Assembly (NCBI RefSeq): GCF_000717875.1
Contig: NZ_JOCT01000011.1
Location: 186,001-250,000, forward strand
From: Streptomyces sp. NRRL S-455
GTDB taxonomy: Bacteria; Actinomycetota; Actinomycetes; Streptomycetales; Streptomycetaceae
Direction: 5' to 3'
Length of the DNA: 64,000 nt
Under the pieces are notes generated by a model. The model did no database searches and had not been told where the DNA came from. It saw only the letters and a program-made list of their open reading frames with translations. Both the position numbers and the translations under genes were made by a program. Numbering within the stretch: position 1 is the first letter of the stretch; each line of letters opens with the position of its first letter. Below, in pieces: positions 43,049-50,215 of this stretch.

Positions 43049-44427
43049 CGACACCGGTACGCATCCCGTTCCCGGTGGTGGACGAGGTCTCCCGCCACTG
43101 CCTCCAAGAGGAGGAACCGGAAACGGTCCACATCGAGGTCCATCTGCCCGGCCCTCTCGACGAGCAGCGCCTGCGCAAGGCGTTCACGGAGGCCCTGCAC
43201 CGGCATCCGCGCATCCTGATGCGGGAGGCCCCAGGGCCGTGGTTCCGGCGCCGCTATGAGTGGGAGCTGACGAACGACCCGGACACGGAGGTGGTGACCT
43301 TCACACCACCGGGCCCGCGCGCCCTCCAGAACGCCAGAACCCGCGCCCTGGCAGAGGCACCGCCCCTGTCCCTGTCGCCGCCGATACGCCTGGAAGTAGT
43401 CGACTTAGCTGCGGGCAGTCGTGCCGCTGGGGCGGCACGGGTGGGCGATGGGGGTACCCCCTGCTCGAGCGAAGCCGAGAGCTTGGGGGAGGCACCCCGC
43501 TCCGCCGGGCTGCGAGTCGACCCGGCCCCAGAACAAGGGACAGCACTCGTCCTCACCATCAACCACACCGCCCTCGACGGCCCGGCCTGCCTCCGCGTCC
43601 TCGCCACCGCCGCGGAGTTGTACGGGGGCCGCGACAACGCCCCAGCCGCACCGCCCACCCGGGCAGCACAGACGCCCCACGAAACCCCCGACCTCCCGGC
43701 CAGCTGGTCACCCCCCGCCCGGGTGGCACCAGGCACACCGGACCCCTCCCCCGGCAACGGCATGCTCGTCGCCGACCTCCCCCTCCCCCACCGCCCCAAG
43801 GGCTCCCCCTACACCGTCAACGACCAGCTCATGGTCACCACGGCCCTGACCATCGCCCACTGGAACAGGGAGCACGGCGTCCGGCCCCGCCCCCTCCGCA
43901 TCACCATGCCCGTCGACGACCGCCCCCGCGACACCACGATGCCCATCGGCAACGGCACCCGCCTCGTCGAAGTGCCCTTCCTGCCAGCGGAGTTGGACGT
44001 CTCCGACATGCCCGCCCTCCTCCGCCGCACCGCGGAGCGAACCCGCGCCCTGAAGTCCCTGCCCCGCCCCCAGCTCGGCCACGGCGCCACCCTCCTCACC
44101 GCCCCCTGGGCCCCCGTCGCCGCCCGCGCCGCCCTCACCCGCGCCCTGCGCAGAGCCGCCGCACCCTGGACGTCGACGACCCTGCTCAGCAACATCGGCC
44201 GGATCCCGTACCCCCTGGACTTCGGCGAGGAGGCGGGCCGCGCGCACGCGGTCTGGTTCTCGGCGCCGGCCCGGATGCCACGCGGCCTCACCGTCACCAC
44301 CGCGTCCACGGCCGGCCGCCTCCACCTGGCCCTGCGCTGGTCCCGGACCCTGCTCAGCCACGGCGACGGCGCCCACCTCCGCGACCTCTTCGAGCACTAC
44401 CTCCACACCACGGAGGTGACCCCGTGA
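43045..44427 (+). CDS. Condensation-fold acyltransferase (PapA/NRPS C-domain-like) with repeat insert
   Basis: 460 residues, ATGA overlap with the AftD-like gene. N-terminus VHIEVHLPGPLDEQRLRKAFTEALHRHPRI is the typical first strand/helix of condensation-domain proteins. The catalytic HHxxxDG occurs as N173-H174-T-A-L-D178-G179, keeping the essential second His and the Asp-Gly while the first His is Asn. The late LLSNIGRIPYPLDFGEE resembles the conserved N-x-G of this fold. Relatives acylate trehalose, phthiocerol or peptides, so this enzyme may acylate the glycan or glycolipid of the locus. Residues 122-157 (GSRAAGAARVGDGGTP etc.) come from the dispersed repeat at 43410-43514, inserted in frame in a loop before the active-site strand. 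Confidence 0.78.
   Translation: MTTPVRIPFPVVDEVSRHCLQEEEPETVHIEVHLPGPLDEQRLRKAFTEALHRHPRILMREAPGPWFRRRYEWELTNDPDTEVVTFTPPGPRALQNARTRALAEAPPLSLSPPIRLEVVDLAAGSRAAGAARVGDGGTPCSSEAESLGEAPRSAGLRVDPAPEQGTALVLTINHTALDGPACLRVLATAAELYGGRDNAPAAPPTRAAQTPHETPDLPASWSPPARVAPGTPDPSPGNGMLVADLPLPHRPKGSPYTVNDQLMVTTALTIAHWNREHGVRPRPLRITMPVDDRPRDTTMPIGNGTRLVEVPFLPAELDVSDMPALLRRTAERTRALKSLPRPQLGHGATLLTAPWAPVAARAALTRALRRAAAPWTSTTLLSNIGRIPYPLDFGEEAGRAHAVWFSAPARMPRGLTVTTASTAGRLHLALRWSRTLLSHGDGAHLRDLFEHYLHTTEVTP
43410..43514 (+). repeat. Dispersed GC-rich repeat, copy B, with nested 44-bp element
   Basis: The outer repeat runs TGCGGGCAGTCGTGCCGCTG ... GGTGGGC (43410-43446), is interrupted by a 44-base element (43447-43490, starting GATGGGGGTACCCCCTGCTC and ending GAGAGCTTGGGGGA), then resumes GGCACCCCGC ... 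CGCCGGGCTGCG. The inner element includes the perfect palindrome GGGGGTACCCCC and an imperfect hairpin CCCCC...GGGGG. The whole 105 bases is a multiple of three and keeps the acyltransferase frame open. Confidence 0.88.
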
Positions 44428-45203
44428 CACCCACGACCTCCACGACCTCCACGACCTCCACCACCGCGCCCCTGCCCCGCGACCTGCGCGACTTCTACGA
44501 GAACCCCGCCGTGCCCGTCGCCTCGGGCACCTCACGCAGCGTCCGCCAGGCCCGCATGCTGGCCCGGGCCCTCGGCCCGGCCACCGGCGGCACAGGCGGC
44601 ACCGGCGGCCGCACCGTCCTCGACATCGGCTGCGGCGACGGCACCGCCGCAGCCACCGCCGCCCCCTTCCTCCCCGGCCATCGCGTCATCGGCGTCGACT
44701 GGTCCCAGGACGCCCTCAGACGCGCCCGCACCCGCATCCCGTACGCGGTGCGCGGCGAACTCACCGGCGGCGGACTGCCGTTCGCCTCCGAGTCGGCGGA
44801 CGCGGTGCTGTTCAGCGAGGTGATCGAGCATCTCGTCGATCCGGACGCCGCGCTGGACGAGATCCGCAGGATCCTGCGACCCGGCGGGCACCTGATGCTG
44901 TCCACGCCGAACCTGGCCGCCTGGTACAACCGCGCCCTGCTGCTGGCCGGCGTGCAGCCGGTGTTCTCGGAGGTCAGTCTGCGCGGCGTCCACGGCCGCC
45001 CGGGCAAGGAGGTCGTGGGACACCTGCGCCTCTACACCCCCCGCGCGCTCAAGGAGTTCGTCACCGCGTCCGGGTTCACCGTCGTACGGCTCGAAGGTGC
45101 TCCCTTCCACGGCGTACCGCGTCCGCTGCGCCCCCTGGACCGGCTGGCCTGTGCCCGGCCGCAGCTCGCGTCGATCCTGCTGCTGCACGCCAGGAGGACG
45201 TAG
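44424..45203 (+). CDS. Class I SAM-dependent methyltransferase (UbiG-like)
   Basis: 259 residues from GTG 44424, GTGA overlap with the acyltransferase gene. Residues 2-14 are a short Thr/Ser repeat from a 9-base tandem (ACCTCCACG) just after the start. The SAM fold is complete: VLDIGCGDGTAAATAAPFLPG, VIGVDWSQDALRRARTRI, then AVLFSEVIEHLVDPDAALDEIRRILRPGGHLMLSTPN. This resembles sugar, quinone or lipid-linked glycan methyltransferases. Second methyltransferase of the locus; together with the first and the FkbM protein, it suggests a multiply methylated surface molecule. Confidence 0.87.
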   Translation: MTPTTSTTSTTSTTAPLPRDLRDFYENPAVPVASGTSRSVRQARMLARALGPATGGTGGTGGRTVLDIGCGDGTAAATAAPFLPGHRVIGVDWSQDALRRARTRIPYAVRGELTGGGLPFASESADAVLFSEVIEHLVDPDAALDEIRRILRPGGHLMLSTPNLAAWYNRALLLAGVQPVFSEVSLRGVHGRPGKEVVGHLRLYTPRALKEFVTASGFTVVRLEGAPFHGVPRPLRPLDRLACARPQLASILLLHARRT

Positions 45204-45206
45204 CCG

Positions 45207-46124
45207 ATGTGGTGGGGAGTGGCCGCGGCCCTGCTGGCGAACACCCTGTACAGCCTCGGCTTCGTGCTGGAGAAACGGGCGCTCACCTCCCTGCCCGAGG
45301 TGACGATCCGGCAGCCGGCCCGGCTGCTGCGCCTCGTCCTCGGCAGCCCCCTGTGGATCGGCGGCTCCCTCGCCCTCGCCGCCGGTTTCGGAGCGCAGCT
45401 CGTCGTCTACCGCACCCTGCCGATCGCCGCCGCGCAGGGCATCTTCGTCTCCGGTCTGGTGCTGCTCGTGCTGCTGTCGGCCCGGCTGCTCGGGGAGGAG
45501 ACGTCCGGCCGGGAGAGGTACGCGCTGGGCGCGATCCTGCTGGCGCTGCTGATGGTGGTGCTGTCGCTGCGCGAGGGCGCGGACAGCGTCAGCCAGGAGG
45601 CCCCCTACCCGTTGATCCTGCTGGTGTGCGTGCCGTCGCTGGCGGCCGGGGTGTGGCTCTACGGCTCCGCCGAGCGGCGCGCCCGCAACCGGCACCGGCG
45701 GCCCACGACCGGCGTCGAGTACGGCGTGGCCGTGGGCCTGCTGTACGGCGTCAGCTCGCTGGCCATCAAGGGCGTGTCGAGCCACCTGACGACCAGCGGG
45801 ATCGGCGGCGCGGTGCTGGACCTGCTGAGCTCCCCGTATCCGTATCTGCTGCTGTTCACCGGTGTGTTCGGCCTGGTGATGTCACAGGCGGCGCTGCAGC
45901 GCTGCCGCGCCTCGCTGATCGTGCCGGTGTGCACGACCGTGACCTCTGTGTTCACGGCGGTGCTCGGCACGCTGTCGTTCGGCGAGGCCCTGCCGGACGA
46001 CCCGCTGCGGATCGCGCTGCGGGTGGCGGGCACGGCCCTGGCGGTCGCCGTGCTGCTGACCATGCCGAAGCACGACTCCTCCCCAGAAACCCCCACCACA
46101 GCCAAGGAGTTGGCCTCACCGTGA
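45207..46124 (+). CDS. EamA/DMT-like membrane transporter
   Basis: 305 residues, about nine to ten helices in two similar halves, starting MWWGVAAALLANTLYSLGFVLEKRAL and continuing with IGGSLALAAGFGAQLVVYRTLPIAAAQGIFVSGLVLL; the second half shows EYGVAVGLLYGVSSLAIKG and FGLVMSQAALQRCRASLIVPV. This is the DMT superfamily, which includes lipid-linked sugar flippases (ArnE/F-type) and small-molecule exporters. In this locus it is a plausible flippase for the donor or glycolipid. The family is often annotated only as 'hypothetical membrane protein'. It starts four bases after the methyltransferase stop. Confidence 0.8.
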   Translation: MWWGVAAALLANTLYSLGFVLEKRALTSLPEVTIRQPARLLRLVLGSPLWIGGSLALAAGFGAQLVVYRTLPIAAAQGIFVSGLVLLVLLSARLLGEETSGRERYALGAILLALLMVVLSLREGADSVSQEAPYPLILLVCVPSLAAGVWLYGSAERRARNRHRRPTTGVEYGVAVGLLYGVSSLAIKGVSSHLTTSGIGGAVLDLLSSPYPYLLLFTGVFGLVMSQAALQRCRASLIVPVCTTVTSVFTAVLGTLSFGEALPDDPLRIALRVAGTALAVAVLLTMPKHDSSPETPTTAKELASP

Positions 46125-46357
46125 AGCCTGACGACCCGCTGCTGAAGATACTTGCCTGTCCCCTCGACAAGGGCCCGCTGCATCTGCTGCCCGAGGAGGC
46201 CGGGCAGGGGGAGGCCCGGCAGGAGGAGGCGCTGTACAACCCGCGCCTGCGACGCCGCTATCCGATCCTCGACGGGATCCCGCAGTTGCTGCCGTCGTCG
46301 GGCGAGCAGGTGCCGGACGACGAGCACGAGGAACTCCTCAAGAGGATGGCGCCGTGA
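46121..46357 (+). CDS. Trm112-like small protein
   Basis: 78 residues from GTG 46121, GTGA overlap with the transporter. Sequence LLKILACPLDKGPLHLLPEE and RRRYPILDGIPQLLPSSGEQ is the Trm112/YcaR fold, whose zinc-ribbon version activates methyltransferases. Only one of the usual cysteines remains (ACPLD instead of CPxC, and no second pair), so zinc is probably not bound. Gene position directly before an FkbM methyltransferase, with overlapping codons, suggests it stabilises that enzyme. Confidence 0.8.
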   Translation: MKPDDPLLKILACPLDKGPLHLLPEEAGQGEARQEEALYNPRLRRRYPILDGIPQLLPSSGEQVPDDEHEELLKRMAP

Positions 46358-47181
46358 CCAGCCTGGCCGCCCGTCTCGCTCCGCTCCTGCCCCCGCGCCT
46401 GGTGGGCGCGACGGCCCGGGCGCTGTATCCCCGGTTCGAACCGGAGCTGGCCCGGCTCGCCGAGCTGTGCCCGCCCGGCTGCGGTACGGCGGTCGACGTC
46501 GGCGGCTGGTACGGGCCCTGGACGCACCGGCTGTCCGGCCTCGCCGAGCACGTCGTGACGGTCGAACCGGTGCCTCGCCTGGCCCGCCTGCTGGCCGCCG
46601 CGGCCCCGCCGAACGTCCGGGTGGTCCGTGCCGCCGCCTCGGACCGGCCCGGTATCGCCCGGCTGTGGCTGCCGTCGGACGACGAGGGTGACCGGGGTGT
46701 GTCGTCACTGGTCCGCCGGGACATCCACGGCCGGGCGCTGGACGTTCCCTGTGTCACGCTGGACGAGCTGGGGCTGCGCGACGTCGGCTTCGTCAAGATC
46801 GACGTGGACGGCAACGAGCCGGCGGTCCTGCGCGGCGCGACGGGCCTGCTGGCCCGGGACCGGCCGGCCCTGTTCGTGGAACTGGAGTCCCGCATCCAGC
46901 CGATCGCGCCGGTGGTGACGTACCTGTCCCTGCTGGGCTACGACGGCTGGGTGCTGCCCGGTGACACCTGGGTGCCGCTGGCGAAGTTCCCGCTGGAGGA
47001 CCACCAGGCCGGCGCCGCCCACGTCGTCTCCCACGGCCTGCTGCGTCGTGTGCTGCCGTCCCGTCTGCTGAGGGGCCCGCGCTACGTCAACTCCGTTCTC
47101 TTCCTGCCGGACGGCCGCCGCCCGGGCACCGCCCCGGTGGGCGACGATGGGTCCCATGCCCTCCGGAAAGCGCCCCGCTAG
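46354..47181 (+). CDS. FkbM-family methyltransferase
   Basis: 275 residues from GTG 46354, GTGA overlap with the Trm112-like gene. FkbM signatures: TAVDVGGWYGPWTHRLSGLAEHVVTVEPVPRLARLL, the ASDRPGIARLWLPSD segment, TLDELGLRDVGFVKIDVDGNEPAVLRGATGLL. Enzymes of this family O-methylate sugars or polyketides. Last clear member of the surface-glycan chain; its end overlaps the next hypothetical gene by 35 bases. Three methyltransferases within 10 kb suggest a heavily methylated saccharide. Confidence 0.88.
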   Translation: MTSLAARLAPLLPPRLVGATARALYPRFEPELARLAELCPPGCGTAVDVGGWYGPWTHRLSGLAEHVVTVEPVPRLARLLAAAAPPNVRVVRAAASDRPGIARLWLPSDDEGDRGVSSLVRRDIHGRALDVPCVTLDELGLRDVGFVKIDVDGNEPAVLRGATGLLARDRPALFVELESRIQPIAPVVTYLSLLGYDGWVLPGDTWVPLAKFPLEDHQAGAAHVVSHGLLRRVLPSRLLRGPRYVNSVLFLPDGRRPGTAPVGDDGSHALRKAPR

Positions 47182-49126
47182 CCCCTTCACCCCGCTCGAC
47201 TTCCAGCTGGTGCTGCTGCGCCGCATGGCCGACCACAACCCCGGCCTGGTGGAGGACGCCCGCCACGAGCTGGGAGTGTCGATCGCCGACATGCGCGAGG
47301 CGAACAGGCGCTGGCAGGCGATGGTCCGCTCCCCGCGTTCCCGTGCCGCGCTGTCCCGGTACCGCTCGGTGCTGGGCGATCCCGAGTCCCGTACGCCCCG
47401 CCGCATCGGCGACCTCGACTGTGAGGCCTGGCTCTGGCCCGTGCCGCTCTGGCCCGATCTGCGTTTCGAGGTCCTGACCGCCCCGAACGGCGCCGTGTGG
47501 AACGAGTGGCTGGTCCGCGCCCCGGGCGCGAAGGGCCCCGAGCCGCGCGTACTCGACGATCTCACCCCCTGGTCCTGCACGGTCGACGAGGTCGCCCGCG
47601 CCTTCGCCCCGGCCCGCCCCCTGGAGGGCACCGCACCGACCCGGTGGGGGCTGGCGTTCACCGCGCCGGACGGGGAGGGCGTGCGGTGGGAGGTCGTCGC
47701 GGAGTTCACCTGGGGCCTGTTGCAGCGGGTGGCCGTCACCGGCCGTCAGGGCTGAGGGCCCGGTCACGGACTCGCGGGTCTTCGCGGGCACGCACCGCCA
47801 CGCGAGACCCGCGGCGGCCAGGTAGGCGAGCGCTCCGATCAGCATGCTGGTGCGGATGCCGGTGCTGTAGTCGGCGGCCGAGGCGAGGAGGCTGCCGCCG
47901 AGGGCGACACCGGTGGCGCTGCCGATCTGCCGGGCGGTGTTGAACAGGGCGGAGGCGGCTCCCCAGTACGCGGCGGGCGCGGCACCCATCACCGTGGCGG
48001 TGGAGCCGGTGAGGGCGAAGGACGTCCCGAACCCGGCGGCCATCATGGGGGCCACCAGCAGGGCGTACGCCGGGTCGGCGCCCGCGGCCGCCCAGCCGGC
48101 CAGCCCGAGGGCGGCCAGGAGCATGCCGGTGACCACCAGCGGCCGGTCGCCGGTGCGGCGGGTGAGCCGCCCGGACAGGACGGAGGCGAACATGGTCATG
48201 GCCACCGCCGGGAACAGGGCGAGACCGGTGCCGAGGGCGCTGTAGCCGCGCTGGTGCTGGAACTCCAGGCTGGCGGTGAACACCATGCCGTAGAAGCCGA
48301 AGTTGAACAGCAGGCCGATGGCGGACCCGCCGCTCATGGCGCGCGAGCGCAGCAGGCTCACCGGGAGGGCGGGAGAGCGGGCCAGCCGCTCGCGCAGCGC
48401 GAAGGCCGCGGCGGCCAGGACGGCCAGACCCGCCCCGGCGAGCACGGCCGGGTCGGTCCAGCCGCGCCGTCCGGCCTCGTTGAGCGACGCGGTCAGCAGC
48501 GCCACCGCCGCGACGACCGCGACCTGCGCGGGCCAGTCCAGGGCCCGGTCGGCGCGCCGGGGCGAGCGGGCCACGTGCCGCAGTGTCAGGGCGAGGCAGA
48601 GGGCGCCGACGGGCAGGTTGATGAGGAACACCCAGCGCCAGCCCACCGTGGAGACGAGCAGCCCGCCCAGCAGCGGCCCGGCGGAGGCCGCGATGCCCGC
48701 CATGGAGCCCCACAGTCCGAAGGCCCGCGCCCGTGCGGCAGTCTCCGGGTAGGCCTGCTGGAGCAGCGCCAGGCAGCCGGGCACGATGAGCGCCGCGCCG
48801 AGCCCCTCCACGAGCCGGGCCACGACCAGGAAGGGCGCGCCGGGCGCGAGCGCGCACGCCGCCGAGGACAGGGTGAACACCACCACGCCCGCGCAGAACA
48901 CCCGGCGGTTGCCGAGCCGGTCGCCGAGCGCGCCGCCGGTCAGCAGGAACCCGGCGAAGACCAGGGTGTACCCGTCGGTGATCCACTGGATGCCGGTGAG
49001 CGAGGCCGACAGCTCCCTCCCGATCACCGGCACGGCGACGTTGATGACCGTGACGTCCAGGATCACCATGAAATACCCGGCGCACACCGCGAGCAGCGGT
49101 GCCCAGGTCCGTCGCTCGGAGGGCAT
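47087..49126 (-). CDS. MFS drug exporter (DHA2/EmrB type) with 220-residue antisense extension
   Basis: 679 residues as an open frame. Residues 1-460 are a 14-helix DHA2-type exporter: LLAVCAGYFMVILDVTVINVAVPVIGREL is motif D1, GALGDRLGNRRVF is motif A, and ARLVEGLGAALIVPGCLALLQQAYPE plus GPLLGGLLVSTVGWRWVFLINLPVG complete the family. Proton-driven efflux of a drug or metabolite is likely. A normal protein would stop near 47735 (after CVPAKTRESVTGPSALTAG), but no stop occurs until 47087, so the frame runs hydrophilic and Pro/Gly-rich through the whole of the opposite-strand gene at 47147. I give the full ORF but doubt the tail. Downstream of the ATP-grasp gene on the same strand. Confidence 0.8.
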   Translation of the reverse strand: MPSERRTWAPLLAVCAGYFMVILDVTVINVAVPVIGRELSASLTGIQWITDGYTLVFAGFLLTGGALGDRLGNRRVFCAGVVVFTLSSAACALAPGAPFLVVARLVEGLGAALIVPGCLALLQQAYPETAARARAFGLWGSMAGIAASAGPLLGGLLVSTVGWRWVFLINLPVGALCLALTLRHVARSPRRADRALDWPAQVAVVAAVALLTASLNEAGRRGWTDPAVLAGAGLAVLAAAAFALRERLARSPALPVSLLRSRAMSGGSAIGLLFNFGFYGMVFTASLEFQHQRGYSALGTGLALFPAVAMTMFASVLSGRLTRRTGDRPLVVTGMLLAALGLAGWAAAGADPAYALLVAPMMAAGFGTSFALTGSTATVMGAAPAAYWGAASALFNTARQIGSATGVALGGSLLASAADYSTGIRTSMLIGALAYLAAAGLAWRCVPAKTRESVTGPSALTAGDGHPLQQAPGELRDDLPPHALPVRRGERQPPPGRCGALQGAGRGEGAGDLVDRAGPGGEIVEYARLGALRARGADQPLVPHGAVRGGQDLETQIGPERHGPEPGLTVEVADAAGRTGLGIAQHRAVPGQRGTGTRGADHRLPAPVRLAHVGDRHSQLVAGVLHQAGVVVGHAAQQHQLEVERGEGASGALSGGHGTHRRPPGRCPGGGRPAGRERS
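47147..47755 (+). CDS. Hypothetical protein, entirely overlapped by antisense ORF
   Basis: 202 residues from ATG 47147 (an alternative ATG at 47156 gives MPSGKRPASP). No recognised domain: an N-terminal helical part DFQLVLLRRMADHNPGLVEDARHELG followed by a compact C-terminal half with WLWPVPLWPDLRFEVL, VWNEWLVRAPG and AEFTWGLLQRVAVTGRQG. No signal peptide or membrane segment. Conserved-looking composition and the overlap with the FkbM gene suggest it belongs to the preceding transcript. Its whole length is also read antisense as the tail of the MFS gene, which is probably spurious extension there. Confidence 0.6.
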   Translation: MGPMPSGKRPASPFTPLDFQLVLLRRMADHNPGLVEDARHELGVSIADMREANRRWQAMVRSPRSRAALSRYRSVLGDPESRTPRRIGDLDCEAWLWPVPLWPDLRFEVLTAPNGAVWNEWLVRAPGAKGPEPRVLDDLTPWSCTVDEVARAFAPARPLEGTAPTRWGLAFTAPDGEGVRWEVVAEFTWGLLQRVAVTGRQG

Positions 49127-49182
49127 GGGGGTACCACTACACCAAAAGCCTCACCAGAGGGCGTATGCCCCGCACACGGTGC

Positions 49183-50061
49183 TCAGCCGGCGGCGTCCAG
49201 CACCGCCTCCACCACCCTCGGCACGGAGGCCGGGTGCAGCCACAGGAACAGGTTCGGCTCGATCAGCTCCAGCTCCATCACGCACGGCTCGCCGTCCTCC
49301 CCGGTGACCAGGTCCACACGGGCGTACAGCAGCTCCGGCCGCCCCGGTACGGCGGCCAGGGCCCGCTCGGCGACGGACAGTTCGGCTGCGGTCGGCTCCC
49401 AGGGGCGGATGTCCGGGTGGGCGACCTTGTCGGCGTCGTACGGTGTGCCCGGCGCGAGGACGGCGCCCTTGACGCCCGCGTGCAGCAGGCGCCCGCCGAA
49501 GAACTGCAGGGCCCGCTCACCGTGCGTGTCGATGCCGGTCAGATAGGGCTGCACCATCACGGTGAACCCCTCGGCGTGCATCCGCTCCACCTGACGCAGG
49601 GCGGAATCCCGCTCCCCGGCCGGGTAGCGGGCGGCGTACCGGGCGCCCGCGCCGGAGGCGGGCTTCACGACGTACTCGCGGTCGGCCGGCAGGTCCACCG
49701 GCTCGCCCGGCGCGAAGTAGCGGGTGGGCACGGCGGGCACCCCGGCGTCCGCGAGCCGCCCGAGGTACCTCTTGTCCGCGTTCCACCGCACGACGTCCAC
49801 CGGGTTGGCCAGCCGGGTCACCTTCCCGCACCGCTCGGCCCACGCCGTGAACTCCTCGGCCCGCCAGCTGTAGTCCCAGGTGGACCGTATGAGGGCGAGG
49901 TCGAAGGCGGCCCAGTCGACGGAGGGGTCGTCCCAGTGGACCACTGCGGCCTCGGCCCCGGCCTCCCGCAGGGCGTCCACCAGCACCGGCAGGTCCCGGT
50001 CCCTGCTCTCCTCGCCACCGGGGTCATAGGTGACGAGCGCGATACGCGGAGTGCCGGCCAC
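49183..50061 (-). CDS. ATP-grasp domain protein (RimK/glutathione-synthetase-like)
   Basis: 292 residues from GTG 50061, with AAGGGAG upstream. Pre-ATP-grasp: IALVTYDPGGEESRDRDLPVLVDALREAGAEA then RSTWDYSWRAEEF. ATP-binding strand REYVVKPASGAGARYAARY; metal site CVMELELIEPNLFLWLHP with the E-L-x-x-x-P pattern. The conserved TWDY and VVKP positions are typical of the actinobacterial ATP-grasp family that ligates amino acids. Product unknown. It precedes the exporter by 57 bases on the same strand, so it may make a peptide-like metabolite that the MFS protein exports. Confidence 0.85.
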   Translation of the reverse strand: MAGTPRIALVTYDPGGEESRDRDLPVLVDALREAGAEAAVVHWDDPSVDWAAFDLALIRSTWDYSWRAEEFTAWAERCGKVTRLANPVDVVRWNADKRYLGRLADAGVPAVPTRYFAPGEPVDLPADREYVVKPASGAGARYAARYPAGERDSALRQVERMHAEGFTVMVQPYLTGIDTHGERALQFFGGRLLHAGVKGAVLAPGTPYDADKVAHPDIRPWEPTAAELSVAERALAAVPGRPELLYARVDLVTGEDGEPCVMELELIEPNLFLWLHPASVPRVVEAVLDAAG

Positions 50062-50134
50062 GGCGACTCCCTTCTCGGCCTGCGATCGGTTCCGGCGCAG
50101 GCTAGCAATCCGTCCCGGAACCGCGACACCCTGT

Positions 50135-50165
50135 TTGACCTTCACCTTCGGTGAAGCCCCAGCAT
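50135..50165 (+). promoter_or_regulatory. MerR-type promoter with operator in an elongated spacer
   Basis: CTTCACC-TTC-GGTGAAG (50140-50156) is a seven-base perfect dyad placed between TTGACC (50135-50140) and a possible -10 CAGCAT (50160-50165), giving a 19-base spacer. This is the layout MerR proteins use to activate by unwinding. It lies 51 bases before the MerR-PP2C start, so autoregulation is probable. Confidence 0.7.
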
Positions 50166-50215
50166 CGATGGCGGAACCAGGAAGCGCGAGAACCGCGCGG
50201 AACGCAGGGGGGCAC

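Noticed and set aside
39719..43054. 1111-residue minus-strand open frame
   Set aside because: Exact shadow of the AftD-like gene, dominated by Arg, Gly, Ala and Gln, with no recognisable fold.
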